Shown: positions 1 through 8,529 of the stretch, piece after piece
Numbering within the stretch: position 1 is the first letter of the stretch
Layout of the letters: the number at the start of each line of letters is the position of its first letter
NCBI RefSeq assembly: GCF_001921205.1
Contig: NZ_MSIE01000066.1
Span: forward strand, 1-35,355
Source: Actinophytocola xanthii
Lineage (GTDB): Bacteria; Actinomycetota; Actinomycetes; Mycobacteriales; Pseudonocardiaceae
Reading direction: 5' to 3'
Length of the DNA: 35,355 bases
The notes under the pieces: generated by a model
What the model saw: the letters and a program-made list of their open reading frames with translations, nothing else
Database searches by the model: none
Told to the model about the DNA's origin: nothing
Position numbers and translations under genes: made by a program

Positions 1-1
1 G

Positions 2-223
2 GCGGCGGCCCTGTACTCGACGACGGTCGGGCGCGCGCAGCTCGCCGCCCGGCAGGACCCGTCGGCCGGCACGGTTCGGCGGGCCACGATGGCCGGGATC
101 CACGGGATGGTCCCGCTCCAGGCCGCGCTCGCCGCCCGGCGCGGCTCGCTGGCCGGCGCGCTGGCCGTGGCCGCCGCCCTGCCGCTGGCTCGCCGCCTGT
201 CCAGGAAGGTCTCGCCGACATGA
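2..223 (+). CDS. eboC: EboC-like UbiA-family prenyltransferase, C-terminal fragment
   Basis: The reading frame is open from base 2 to the TGA at 221-223, giving the last 73 residues of a protein whose start lies left of the window. The fragment reads as two hydrophobic helices (around GIHGMVPLQAALAARRG and an Ala/Leu-rich stretch) followed by the basic tail RRLSRKVSPT, which I recognise as the end of EboC, the membrane prenyltransferase of ebo clusters. UbiA enzymes transfer isoprenoid chains in the membrane; the EboC substrate is not established. The stop overlaps the next start (ATGA at 220-223), so it is translationally coupled to the ebo genes that follow. The assignment rests on a short fragment plus context. 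Confidence 0.7.
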   Translation, partial: AAALYSTTVGRAQLAARQDPSAGTVRRATMAGIHGMVPLQAALAARRGSLAGALAVAAALPLARRLSRKVSPT

Positions 224-1689
224 CCGCCTTCCACCTCGGCTACGGCACGAACGGCTTCAGCAACCACCGCCTCGACGACGCGCTGCGGCTCATCGCCGAC
301 CTCGGCTACACCGCCGTGGCGCTCACCCTCGACCACCACCACCTCGACCCGTTCGCCGACGACGTCGCCGAGCGGACCGACCACGTCGCCGCCCTGCTCG
401 AGCGGCTCGAGCTGCGCTGCGTCGTCGAGACCGGCGCCCGATACCTGCTCGACCCGCACCGCAAGCACCACCCGACGCTGGTCTCCGACGAGCCGGAGCG
501 TCGGATCGACTTCCTGCACCGCGCGGTCCGCATCGCCGCCGACCTCGACGCCGACTGCGTGTCGTTCTGGTCCGGCATCCGACCCTCCGACGTGGACATC
601 GACACCGCCTGGCGACGGATGCGCACAGGCGTGTCCATGGTGCTCGCCAGGGCGAGCGCTCTGGGCGTCCGGTTGGGACTCGAGCCGGAGCCCGGCATGT
701 TCGTCGAGCACCTGTCCGACGCGCTGCGGCTCCGCGAGGAGCTCGGGGCGCCGGAACTGCTCGGCATCACCCTGGACGTCGGCCACTGCGTGGCTGTCGA
801 GCCGGAGGACGCGGCGTCCTGCATCCGCCGCGCCGGTGACCTGCTCGTCAACGTGCAGCTGGACGACATGCGTACCGGGGTCCACGAGCATCTTGAGTTC
901 GGCGAGGGCGAGCTCAATCTGCCGGGGACCCTGGCCGCGCTGACCGAGGTGGGCTACTCCGGCGTCGCGGCGGTCGAGCTGCCGAGGCACAGCCACGCGG
1001 CGCCGGACGTGGCCGCCCGGGCGATCACCGCCCTGCGCGCCGCGCTCACCCCGGTGCTCCCGAAGAACGACGACCACGACGCGGAGTGGGTGAGCAGCGT
1101 GGACCATCCCTGGCTGGTCGAGGCCGAGCAGCGGGTCCGCACGGATCCCGCGGCCGTCCGCACGCTGTTCCCCGCGGTCGGCCGCAAGGTCGGACGGGCG
1201 CCGCTGCGGCCGGAGTCCGACCCGCAGGGCCTGGTGCACGGCACCGTCGACGACCTCGCCCGCACCCGCCTGCTCGCCGCGCTGGCCGAGGTGCTCGACG
1301 GCCGGGCACTCGGCGCCGAGGTCGCCGAGCTCTACCGGTACGGGGACGACGCCGAGCGCCGCGGCGTGCTGCGCGGTCTGTCCGCGCTGCCGGACAGCGT
1401 GGTCTCGACCGGACTCGAAATCGTCCGAGACGCCCTGCGTGCCAACGACATCAGGTTGGTCGCGGCGGCGATGGGCGAGTTCGGCGCGCGGCACCTGGAC
1501 GCCCACTCCTGGCGGCACGGCGTGCTCAAGTGTCTGTTCGTCGGCGTGCCGCTGGCCGCGGTCGTCGAGCTGTCCCGGCGCATCGACGACGAGCTGCTGC
1601 GCATGGTCGCCGACTACGCCGAGGAACGGCGGGCGGCGGGCCGTGCCGTCCCCGCCGACGCCGAGAAGCTGCTGGAGGTTGGCCGATGA
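220..1689 (+). CDS. eboA: Xylose-isomerase-like TIM barrel fused to an EboA domain
   Basis: The 489-residue protein has two parts. Residues 1 to about 280 form an AP-endonuclease-2/xylose-isomerase-like TIM barrel with the expected metal-ligand positions: E155 (in LGLEPEPGM), D186 and H189 (in LDVGHC), H224 and E253 (in AVELPRH). Residues from about 295 to 489 match EboA, with its conserved SWRHGVLKCLFVGVPL block at 430-445 and the ending RMVADYAEERRAAGR. EboA is normally a separate protein of about 200 residues, so this is a fusion. The barrel predicts a divalent-metal sugar or cyclitol isomerase/epimerase in the cytoplasm; EboA has no known biochemical activity. The start overlaps the eboC stop and the end overlaps eboB. 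I see no signal peptide. Confidence 0.85.
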   Translation: MTAFHLGYGTNGFSNHRLDDALRLIADLGYTAVALTLDHHHLDPFADDVAERTDHVAALLERLELRCVVETGARYLLDPHRKHHPTLVSDEPERRIDFLHRAVRIAADLDADCVSFWSGIRPSDVDIDTAWRRMRTGVSMVLARASALGVRLGLEPEPGMFVEHLSDALRLREELGAPELLGITLDVGHCVAVEPEDAASCIRRAGDLLVNVQLDDMRTGVHEHLEFGEGELNLPGTLAALTEVGYSGVAAVELPRHSHAAPDVAARAITALRAALTPVLPKNDDHDAEWVSSVDHPWLVEAEQRVRTDPAAVRTLFPAVGRKVGRAPLRPESDPQGLVHGTVDDLARTRLLAALAEVLDGRALGAEVAELYRYGDDAERRGVLRGLSALPDSVVSTGLEIVRDALRANDIRLVAAAMGEFGARHLDAHSWRHGVLKCLFVGVPLAAVVELSRRIDDELLRMVADYAEERRAAGRAVPADAEKLLEVGR

Positions 1690-2561
1690 GGATCTTCGAC
1701 CCGCACATCCACATGACCTCGCGCACCACCGACGACTACGAGGCGATGTACTCGGCCGGTGTTCGCGCCCTGGTCGAGCCGTCGTTCTGGCTCGGCCAGC
1801 CGCGCACCAGCGTCGCGTCGTTCACCGACTACTTCGACAGCCTCATCGGCTGGGAACGGTTCCGTGCGGCGCAGTTCGGCATCCGCCACCACTGCACGAT
1901 CGCGCTGAACCCCAAGGAGGCCAACGATCCCCGCTGCCGCGACGTGCTCGACGTGTTACCCCGCTACCTCGCGAAGGACGGCGTGGTCGCGGTCGGTGAG
2001 GTCGGCTACGACTCGATGACACCGGAGGAGGACGCGGTCTTCGCCCAGCAGCTCCAGCTCGCCGTCGCCCACGACCTGCCGGCACTCGTGCACACCCCAC
2101 ACCGCGACAAGCTCGCCGGCACCAAGCGGACACTGGACGTGGTGCGCGAGTCCGGCCTGGAGCCGGGCCGGGTGCTCGTCGACCACCTGAACGAGCCCAC
2201 GGTGGCCGTGGTGGCGGACTCCGGGTGCTGGATGGGCTTCTCCATCTACCCGGACACCAAGATGGACGAGCACCGGATGGTGACGATCCTGCGGGAGTAC
2301 GGCACCGACCGGATGATCGTGAACTCCGCCGCGGACTGGGGCCGGTCGGACCCGCTGAAGACCTACAAGACCGGTCTCGCCATGCTCGACGCCGGCTTTG
2401 ACGAGTCCGATGTAGACAAGGTGCTGTGGCAGAACCCCGTGCAGTTCTACGGCCAGAGCGACCGGCTCGTGCTCGACGAGCTGCCGGGGTTCACCCCCTC
2501 GGGCGAGACCTTCGCCGGTAACTCCGTGCTGCGCGGCGGCGGTTCGGGCGGCGCTGCATGA
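1686..2561 (+). CDS. eboB: EboB, TatD-like metal-dependent hydrolase
   Basis: This 291-residue amidohydrolase-superfamily protein opens with the metal-binding H7-x-H9 motif (FDPHIHM), followed by E105 (VGEVGYDS), H136 (LVHTPHR), H167 (LVDHLNE) and a late Asp in NSAADWG. Together these form the usual binuclear metal site of TatD-type enzymes. Its sequence is closer to the EboB branch of ebo clusters than to housekeeping TatD nucleases; the substrate is unknown. The ATG overlaps the stop of the upstream fusion gene by 4 bp and the end overlaps eboE by 4 bp, which indicates one transcript with coupled translation. Longer upstream starts in this frame would run through the neighbouring gene and are rejected. 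Confidence 0.88.
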   Translation: MRIFDPHIHMTSRTTDDYEAMYSAGVRALVEPSFWLGQPRTSVASFTDYFDSLIGWERFRAAQFGIRHHCTIALNPKEANDPRCRDVLDVLPRYLAKDGVVAVGEVGYDSMTPEEDAVFAQQLQLAVAHDLPALVHTPHRDKLAGTKRTLDVVRESGLEPGRVLVDHLNEPTVAVVADSGCWMGFSIYPDTKMDEHRMVTILREYGTDRMIVNSAADWGRSDPLKTYKTGLAMLDAGFDESDVDKVLWQNPVQFYGQSDRLVLDELPGFTPSGETFAGNSVLRGGGSGGAA

Positions 2562-3694
2562 CGCCGTTGTCCTACTGCACCAACGTCCACCCCGCCGAGG
2601 ACCTGGACGGAGTGCTGGCCCAGCTGGACCGCTACGCGGAGCCGGTGCGACGGCTGGTCGGCGCGGACGTGCTCGGGCTCGGCCTGTGGTTGCCGGCCGC
2701 GCTCGCCGCCGCGCTGGCCGACGACGTCCCGCTGCGCGGGAAGCTACGCGCCGAGCTGGACGCGCGCGGCCTCCAGGTCTACACGCTGAACGCCTTCCCC
2801 TACGGCGGGTTCCACGACGAGGTCGTCAAGCACTCGGTCTACCGGCCGCAGTGGACGGATCCCAGAAGGCTCGAGTACACGCTGGACTGCGCGACCGTCC
2901 TGGCCGACCTGCTGCCCGACACGGCGAGCTACGGCAGCATCTCGACCCTGCCGCTGGCCTGGCGCACCCCGTGGGACGACGCCGACGACGCCGCCGCGAC
3001 GACGGCGCTCGCCGAGCTCACCGCGGTCCTCGACGACATGGCCGGCCGGGACGGGCGCCCGATCCGGCTGGCCGTCGAGCCGGAGCCCGGATGCGTGCTG
3101 GACCGTGTCAGCGATGCCGTCCGGTGGCTCGCCGGCCGGGTGGACCCGCGCTACATCGGCCTGTGCCTGGACACCTGTCACCTCGCGGTGTCCTTCGCCG
3201 ACCCGGCGGAGACCATCGCCGAGATCCATCGGGCCGGGCTGTCGGTGGTGAAGGTGCAGGCGTCGGCTGCGCTGCAGGTGGAGGAGCCGGCGAGCGAGGC
3301 CGCCCAGCGGGCGTTGGTCGACTTCACCGAGCCGCGCTACCTGCACCAGGTGCGCGAGCGAGCCGGGGACGGGACGGTGCTCGGCGCCGACGACCTGCCC
3401 CAGGCGCTCACCGAGCTGCCGGGACAGCGGACCTGGCGGGTGCACTTCCACGTGCCGCTGCACGCCCGCCCGGCAGCGCCGCTCTCCGCGACGACCGACG
3501 TCCTGCGAGACACGATCGCCGCTTTGAGGTCTACTGTGGACGAACTACCGCACCTCGAGGTGGAGACCTACACCTGGAGCGTGCTGCCGGAGACCGCGGG
3601 CAACGGTGGAGACACCGCCCTGATCCGCGGTATCGCCGCCGAGCTGCGCTGGGCCGCCGTCCAGCTGCTCGACCAGGAGGGAGGGGTCCGGTGA
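2558..3694 (+). CDS. eboE: EboE, metabolite-traffic TIM-barrel protein
   Basis: The 378-residue protein is a xylose-isomerase-like TIM barrel of the EboE type. It begins with the characteristic LSYCTNVHPAEDLDGV, has NAFPYGGFH at 79-86, and carries probable metal ligands E174 (LAVEPEPG), D205 and H208 (LDTCHLA), a late HFHVPLHA and a C-terminal Glu in EVETYTW. EboE is a core member of the ebo cluster and works in an unknown step of metabolite export to the periplasm in cyanobacteria; its chemistry is not known. It is cytoplasmic by sequence. It overlaps both neighbours by 4 bp. Confidence 0.9.
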   Translation: MTPLSYCTNVHPAEDLDGVLAQLDRYAEPVRRLVGADVLGLGLWLPAALAAALADDVPLRGKLRAELDARGLQVYTLNAFPYGGFHDEVVKHSVYRPQWTDPRRLEYTLDCATVLADLLPDTASYGSISTLPLAWRTPWDDADDAAATTALAELTAVLDDMAGRDGRPIRLAVEPEPGCVLDRVSDAVRWLAGRVDPRYIGLCLDTCHLAVSFADPAETIAEIHRAGLSVVKVQASAALQVEEPASEAAQRALVDFTEPRYLHQVRERAGDGTVLGADDLPQALTELPGQRTWRVHFHVPLHARPAAPLSATTDVLRDTIAALRSTVDELPHLEVETYTWSVLPETAGNGGDTALIRGIAAELRWAAVQLLDQEGGVR

Positions 3695-5100
3695 CCGCCG
3701 CGATGACAACGCCGCTGGTGCTGCTCGACGTCGTGGGGCTGACGTCGAAGCTGCTGCGTTACATGCCGAACCTGTCGGCGCTGGCGCACCGGGGGTGGCA
3801 GGCCGAGCTCGGCACGGTGCTCCCGGCGGTGACCTGCAGCGCCCAGTCGACGTTCCTGACCGGCGCGATGCCCTCCCAGCACGGGATCGTCGGCAACGGT
3901 TGGTACTTCCGGGAGCTCGGCGAGGTCTTCCTCTGGCGCCAGCACAACCGGCTGGTGGACGGCGAGAAGGTCTGGGAGGCCGCCCGCCGGCGCACCCCCG
4001 ACTTCACCGCGGCCAACATCTGCTGGTGGTACGCCATGGGCGCGACGACCGACATCACCGTGACGCCCCGGCCGATTTACCACGCCGACGGCCGCAAGTC
4101 TCCCGACGCCTACGTCCGGCCCCCGGCACTGCACGACGACCTGGTCGGTGCGCTCGGCGACTTCCCGCTGTTCCAGTACTGGGGTCCCACCGCCTCGCTC
4201 GCGTCCAGCGAGTGGATCGTCGGCGCGTCCCGCAAGGTGTTCGCCGAGCACCACCCCGACCTTCTGATGGTGTACGTGCCGCACCTCGACTACGACCTGC
4301 AGAGGTTCGGGCCGGACGGGCCGGAGGCCATCCAGGCGGCGCGGGACGTCGACGCCGCGCTGGCGCCGCTGCTCGCCGACGCGCAGAACGCCGGCGCCAC
4401 GGTGCTGGCGCTCTCCGAGTACGGCATCACCCCGGTACGCCGGCCGGTCGACATCAACCGGGTCCTGCGTTCCGAGGGGCTGCTGGAGGTCTACAGCCAG
4501 GCCGGTATGGAGTACCTGGACCCGTGGACCTCCCGGGCGTTCGCGGTGGCCGACCACCAGGTCGCGCACGTGTACGTCGCCGACCCGGCCGACCTGCCGC
4601 GGGTGCGCGACCTGCTGGCCAAGCTGTCCGGTGTGGACGAGGTGCTCGGGCGCGAGGAGCAGGCGCGGTACCACATCGATCATCCGCGGGCGGGTGAGCT
4701 CGTGGTCACCGCCGAGCCGGACGCCTGGTTCACCTACTACTACTGGCTGGACGATGCCCGTGCGCCGGACTTCGCGCGGGGCGTCGAGATCCACCGCAAG
4801 CCTGGCTACGACCCGGCCGAGCTGTTCTTCGACCCCGCCGACCGGCTCGCGAAGGCCAAGGCGGGGATGAACCTGGTGCGCAAGAAGGTCGGTCTGCGGT
4901 ACGCGATGAACGTGGTGCCGCTCGACCCGTCGTACGTACGTGGCTCGCACGGCCGGCTGCCCGACCGGCCGGAGGACGGGCCGGTGCTGCTGTGCTCGGT
5001 GCCCGACGCCGAACCCGGCGGCAGGGTCGCGGCCACGGAGGTCCGCGACCTGGTGTTGCGGTTGCAGGGAATTGACGTACCGGAAGGAGCGCGACGATGA
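3691..5100 (+). CDS. eboF: Alkaline-phosphatase-superfamily protein (EboF position)
   Basis: This 469-residue protein aligns by motif with nucleotide pyrophosphatase/phosphodiesterase enzymes: D13 in LVLLDVVGL, and [14 protein letters not shown] with T48 as probable nucleophile, in the same spacing as the NPP active site. Later landmarks are H198-D200 (PHLDYD), E243-Y244 (LSEYG), H289 (DHQVAH) and H420 (SHGR). LSEYG stands where classical enzymes have SDHG, so the metal site is altered. It sits where eboF sits in ebo clusters, hence the tentative symbol. The GTG at 3691 follows a strong AGGAGGGAGG at 3676-3685; an in-frame ATG at 3703 is the alternative. No signal peptide is seen. The stop overlaps the next gene by 4 bp. 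Confidence 0.75.
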   Translation: MTAAMTTPLVLLDVVGLTSKLLRYMPNLSALAHRGWQAELGTVLPAVTCSAQSTFLTGAMPSQHGIVGNGWYFRELGEVFLWRQHNRLVDGEKVWEAARRRTPDFTAANICWWYAMGATTDITVTPRPIYHADGRKSPDAYVRPPALHDDLVGALGDFPLFQYWGPTASLASSEWIVGASRKVFAEHHPDLLMVYVPHLDYDLQRFGPDGPEAIQAARDVDAALAPLLADAQNAGATVLALSEYGITPVRRPVDINRVLRSEGLLEVYSQAGMEYLDPWTSRAFAVADHQVAHVYVADPADLPRVRDLLAKLSGVDEVLGREEQARYHIDHPRAGELVVTAEPDAWFTYYYWLDDARAPDFARGVEIHRKPGYDPAELFFDPADRLAKAKAGMNLVRKKVGLRYAMNVVPLDPSYVRGSHGRLPDRPEDGPVLLCSVPDAEPGGRVAATEVRDLVLRLQGIDVPEGARR

Positions 5101-6101
5101 GTCGACCAGTCACCTTGTTCACCGGCCAGTGGGCCGACCTCCCGTTCGAGGAGGTGTGCAAGCTCGCCGCGCAGTGGGGCTACGACGGGCTCGAGATCGC
5201 CTGCGGTGGCGACCACTTCGAGGTGGACCGGGCGCTGGCCGAGGACGACTACGTGGCGAACAAGCTCGCGCAGCTGGAGTCGCACGGTCTGAAGGTGTGG
5301 ACGATCTCCAACCACCTGGTCGGGCAGGCGGTGTGCGACGACCCCATCGACGAGCGGCACAAGAACATCCTGCCGGCCCGCATCTGGGGCGACGGCGAGC
5401 CCGAGGGCGTCCGCCAGCGCGCCGCCCAGGAGATGGCCGACACCGCGCGGGCGGCGGCCAAGCTCGGGGTGAACACCGTCGTCGGCTTCACCGGATCGAA
5501 GATCTGGAAGTACGTCGCCATGTTCCCGCCGGTCTCCCAGGAGGTCATCGAGGACGGGTACGCCGACTTCGCGCGGCGGTGGAACCCCATCCTCGACGTG
5601 TTCGACGAGGTGGGCGTGCGGTTCGCGCACGAGGTGCACCCCTCGGAGATCGCCTACGACTACTGGACGACCAAGAAGACCCTGGCCGCCGTGGACAACA
5701 GGCCCGCGTTCGGCCTGAACTGGGACCCCTCCCACTTCATCTGGCAGGACCTCGACCCGGTCGGGTTCATCCTCGACTTCGCCGACCGGATCTACCACGT
5801 GGACTGCAAGGACACCAAGAAGCGGTTCGACGGCCGCAACGGTCGGATGGGCAGCCACCTGGCCTGGGCCGACCCCCGCCGCGGCTGGGACTTCGTGTCC
5901 ACAGGGCACGGTGACGTGCCGTGGGAGGAGTCGTTCCGCGCGCTCAACTCGATCGGCTACACCGGACCGATCTCGGTCGAGTGGGAGGACGCCGGCATGG
6001 ACCGGCTTCGGGGCGCCGAGGAGGCGGTCACCTTCATCCGCAACCTCATCTTCGACAAGCCGGCGGCGGCCTTCGACGCCGCCTTCTCCACGAAGGACTG
6101 A
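5097..6101 (+). CDS. Sugar phosphate isomerase/epimerase family protein
   Basis: This 334-residue AP-endonuclease-2/xylose-isomerase-like TIM barrel has clear metal ligands: E179 (AHEVHPSE), D210 and H213 (NWDPSH), H234 (YHVDCKD) and E295 (VEWEDAG). It resembles proteins annotated as sugar phosphate isomerase/epimerase near sugar or cyclitol catabolic genes; members of the fold interconvert keto-sugars or dehydrate inososes, and the exact substrate cannot be read from sequence. It is cytoplasmic. The ATG overlaps the preceding stop by 4 bp (ATGA at 5097-5100), so it belongs to the ebo transcript. It is the third of four barrels in this operon and does not look like a duplicate of the others. 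Confidence 0.88.
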   Translation: MSRPVTLFTGQWADLPFEEVCKLAAQWGYDGLEIACGGDHFEVDRALAEDDYVANKLAQLESHGLKVWTISNHLVGQAVCDDPIDERHKNILPARIWGDGEPEGVRQRAAQEMADTARAAAKLGVNTVVGFTGSKIWKYVAMFPPVSQEVIEDGYADFARRWNPILDVFDEVGVRFAHEVHPSEIAYDYWTTKKTLAAVDNRPAFGLNWDPSHFIWQDLDPVGFILDFADRIYHVDCKDTKKRFDGRNGRMGSHLAWADPRRGWDFVSTGHGDVPWEESFRALNSIGYTGPISVEWEDAGMDRLRGAEEAVTFIRNLIFDKPAAAFDAAFSTKD

Positions 6102-6125
6102 CTGATTCCAGGGAAGGGATTCGTC

Positions 6126-6977
6126 ATGGCTGTTTCCAGAAGGACGATGTTGCGGGGTGCCGCCGCCGGTGCCCTCGCGGCCGGAGCGGTTGCGGCGGTG
6201 CCGGGTACGGCGTCGGCCACGGGTGCGGGCCGCCTGTGGCACCACCGGGTGCCCAAGGACAAGATCAGCATCCAGCTGTACACGCTGCGCTCGATCCTCG
6301 AGGTCGACCTCGAGGGCACGCTCTCGGCGCTGGCGGACATCGGCTACCGCAAGGTGGAGCTCGCCGGCACCTACGGGCGCACCGCCGCCGAGTTCCGCCG
6401 GATCCTGGACCGCCACCACCTGCGGGCGACCTCGACCCACGTCGGCATCGACGGTGACATCAACCAGGCCATCGCGGACGCGAAGGTGCTCGGCAACCGC
6501 AAGAGCAACGTGGCGTGGGCGAGCTTCCCGACGATCGAGGAGTGGCGGACCTTCGCCGCTCGCCTCGAGGCGGCCGGCAAGGCGTACCGGCGGGCGGGCA
6601 TCGAGTTCGGGTACCACAACCACGCGCACGAGTTCGAGCGGATCGACGGCGTGCGGCCCTGGGACGTGATCACCCGGACCACGACGCGCCGGAACGTGCA
6701 CCTGGAGATGGACCTGTACTGGGTCGTCACCGGTGGGGCCGACCCGGTGCGGGAGTTCTACCGGGTCGCCGGTCGGGTCACGCAGTACCACGTGAAGGAC
6801 CGTGCGCCCGACGGTGGCTTCGCCGACCTCGGCGAGGGCACCATTGACTTCCGGCGGATCTTCCGAGCCAACTGGCCGCTGGAGGTGGACGAGTACATCG
6901 TGGAGAACGACCAGCCGGTGGACCCGCTGGAGTGCGCGGCCACGGGCTACAACTACCTGTCCAACCTGCGGTTCTAG
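6126..6977 (+). CDS. Tat-exported TIM-barrel isomerase/epimerase
   Basis: The 283-residue protein begins with a twin-arginine signal: S4-R5-R6-T7-M8-L9, an Ala-rich hydrophobic stretch at 10-25 and a probable cleavage after ASA near 29-31. The mature part is a xylose-isomerase-like barrel with YTLRSILE, the GYHNHAHEF block, EMDLYWV, QYHVKD and YIVEND. These contain the usual Glu, Asp and His ligands. Tat export implies folding with cofactor inside and action outside the membrane. The start follows GGGAAGGG-type Shine-Dalgarno bases at about 6111-6119, with a 24-bp gap to the gene before. Placed in an ebo cluster, an exported epimerase would fit modification of a metabolite after translocation; that is inference. 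Confidence 0.87.
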   Translation: MAVSRRTMLRGAAAGALAAGAVAAVPGTASATGAGRLWHHRVPKDKISIQLYTLRSILEVDLEGTLSALADIGYRKVELAGTYGRTAAEFRRILDRHHLRATSTHVGIDGDINQAIADAKVLGNRKSNVAWASFPTIEEWRTFAARLEAAGKAYRRAGIEFGYHNHAHEFERIDGVRPWDVITRTTTRRNVHLEMDLYWVVTGGADPVREFYRVAGRVTQYHVKDRAPDGGFADLGEGTIDFRRIFRANWPLEVDEYIVENDQPVDPLECAATGYNYLSNLRF

Positions 6978-6999
6978 TTCCGTTCGGAGGTGGCTTGTC

Positions 7000-8403
7000 A
7001 TGCCGCTGGTAGCCGGGGTCGACTCGTCGACCCAGTCCTGCAAGGTCGTGGTGCGTGACGCCGAGTCCGGTGCGCTTGTGCGCAGCGGGGCGGCGCCGCA
7101 CCCCGACGGGACCGAGGTGGACCCGGCGGCGTGGTGGGACGCGCTGCGGTCGGCGATCGAGCGGGCCGGCGGCGTCGACGACGTCGCCGCCATCTCGGTC
7201 GCCGGTCAGCAGCACGGCATGGTGTGCCTGTCGGAGTCGGGCGAGGTGGTCCGGCCGGCACTGCTGTGGAACGACACCCGCTCCGCCCGGGCGGCCGTGT
7301 CGCTGATCGACGAGCTCGGCGGGCCGGCCGCGTGGGCGGACGCCGTCGGCGTCGTCCCGGTGGCGTCGCTGACCGTGACCAAGCTCCGTTGGCTCGCCGA
7401 GCACGAGCCGGAGGCCGCGGCCGCCACGGCCGCCGTGTGCCTCCCGCACGACTACCTGACCTGGCGTCTGCGCGGGGGTGGCGACCTCGCCGAGCTGACC
7501 ACCGACCGCGGCGACGCGTCCGGTACCGGCTACTTCGCGCCGGCCACCGGCACGTACCGCCCCGACCTGCTCGAGCTGGCCATGGGCCGGACGCCGGCGG
7601 TGCCCCGCGTCCTCGCCCCGTCCGACTCCGCCGGCCGCCTGCCCAGCGGGGCGCTCGCCGGCCCCGGGACCGGAGACAACATGGCCGCCGCCCTCGGCGT
7701 CGGGGCCGAGCCGGGCGATGTCGTGGTGTCGATCGGGACGTCGGGCACGGCCTTCGCCGTCGCCGACAAGCCCTCCGCCGACCCCAGCGGCCTGGTCGCC
7801 GGCTTCGCCGACGCCACCGGGCGGTACCTGCCCCTGGTGTGCACCCTGAACGCCGCGCGGGTGCTCGACGCCGCGGCCCGCATGCTCGGGGTGGACCACG
7901 ACCGGTTCGCCGACCTGGCCCTCGCCGCCCCACCCGGCGCCGACGGCCTGGTGCTGGTGCCGTACCTGGAGGGCGAGCGCACCCCGAACCTGCCGGAGGC
8001 GACCGGTGCGCTGCACGGGCTGCGGCTGGCCAACGCCACGCCCGCCCACCAGGCCCGCGCCGCCGTGGAGGGAATGCTCTGCGGCCTGGCGGACGCGGTG
8101 GACGCGCTGGTCGCGCAGGGTGTCCGCGTCGAGCGGGTCCTGTTGGTGGGTGGTGCCGCACGCTCGGCGGCGGTGCGCCGCATCGCGCCGTCGGTGCTCG
8201 GCCGCCCGGTCCTTGTCCCCGAACCGGGCGAGTACGTCGCGGACGGCGCGGCCCGCCAGGCGGCGTGGGCGCTGACCGGCACCGACAACCCGCCGCGCTG
8301 GCGCCTGGGCGCGGTGGAGGAGTTCAGCGCGGACCCGACCCCGGGCCTGCGTGCCCGCTACGCCGAGGCCCGGGAGAAGATCCTCGACCGTCCCGGCGCC
8401 TAG
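7000..8403 (+). CDS. xylB: Xylulokinase-like FGGY-family carbohydrate kinase
   Basis: The 467-residue protein has the FGGY kinase layout. The N-terminal ATPase-fold block is [13 protein letters not shown] (residues 5-17), followed by GQQHGMV and WNDTRS. The catalytic Asp is D226 in GDNMAAALG, next to the phosphate-binding SIGTSGT. The C-terminal adenosine motif is LLVGGAARS. It phosphorylates a sugar with ATP; D-xylulose is the family default, but related enzymes use other pentuloses or polyols, and the barrel-rich neighbourhood could mean another substrate. The ATG follows TTCGGAGG (6983-6990). The TAG at 8401-8403 lies inside the left target duplication of the inserted element, so the insertion left the gene intact. 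Confidence 0.85.
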   Translation: MPLVAGVDSSTQSCKVVVRDAESGALVRSGAAPHPDGTEVDPAAWWDALRSAIERAGGVDDVAAISVAGQQHGMVCLSESGEVVRPALLWNDTRSARAAVSLIDELGGPAAWADAVGVVPVASLTVTKLRWLAEHEPEAAAATAAVCLPHDYLTWRLRGGGDLAELTTDRGDASGTGYFAPATGTYRPDLLELAMGRTPAVPRVLAPSDSAGRLPSGALAGPGTGDNMAAALGVGAEPGDVVVSIGTSGTAFAVADKPSADPSGLVAGFADATGRYLPLVCTLNAARVLDAAARMLGVDHDRFADLALAAPPGADGLVLVPYLEGERTPNLPEATGALHGLRLANATPAHQARAAVEGMLCGLADAVDALVAQGVRVERVLLVGGAARSAAVRRIAPSVLGRPVLVPEPGEYVADGAARQAAWALTGTDNPPRWRLGAVEEFSADPTPGLRARYAEAREKILDRPGA

Positions 8404-8406
8404 AGC
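8397..8406. repeat. Left 10-bp target-site duplication
   Basis: CGCCTAGAGC abuts the left inverted repeat and recurs at 8520-8529. It contains the xylB stop codon TAG. Confidence 0.75.
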
Positions 8407-8519
8407 CAATGCCGGTCGCTTAAGCCGACGCAAGATCAACTCCGCGATCGGCGAGCAGCGAAAACAGGCACGTTCAAGACCAATAAGGGGCCTTCCGGGC
8501 AGCTAAACGACCGGCATTG
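8407..8519. mobile_element. 113-bp MITE-like element with 12-bp terminal inverted repeats
   Basis: The segment starts with CAATGCCGGTCG (8407-8418) and ends with its exact reverse complement CGACCGGCATTG (8508-8519). Beyond a single mismatch the repeats match for three more bases (TTA). It is bracketed by a 10-bp direct repeat CGCCTAGAGC at 8397-8406 and 8520-8529, the pattern of a target-site duplication. It has no coding capacity. I infer a non-autonomous mobile element; no parent transposase is in the window, so the family is unknown. Confidence 0.8.
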
Positions 8520-8529
8520 CGCCTAGAGC
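8520..8529. repeat. Right 10-bp target-site duplication
   Basis: This second copy of CGCCTAGAGC contains the stop codon (CTA on the + strand) of the convergent oxidoreductase gene. Before insertion the two genes would have shared CTAG at their ends. Confidence 0.75.

Noticed and set aside
4806-7193. 795-codon open frame on the minus strand
   Set aside because: It lies antisense to three well-supported genes, has Arg/His/Pro/Val-rich composition and no family motif. It is a GC-skew shadow.
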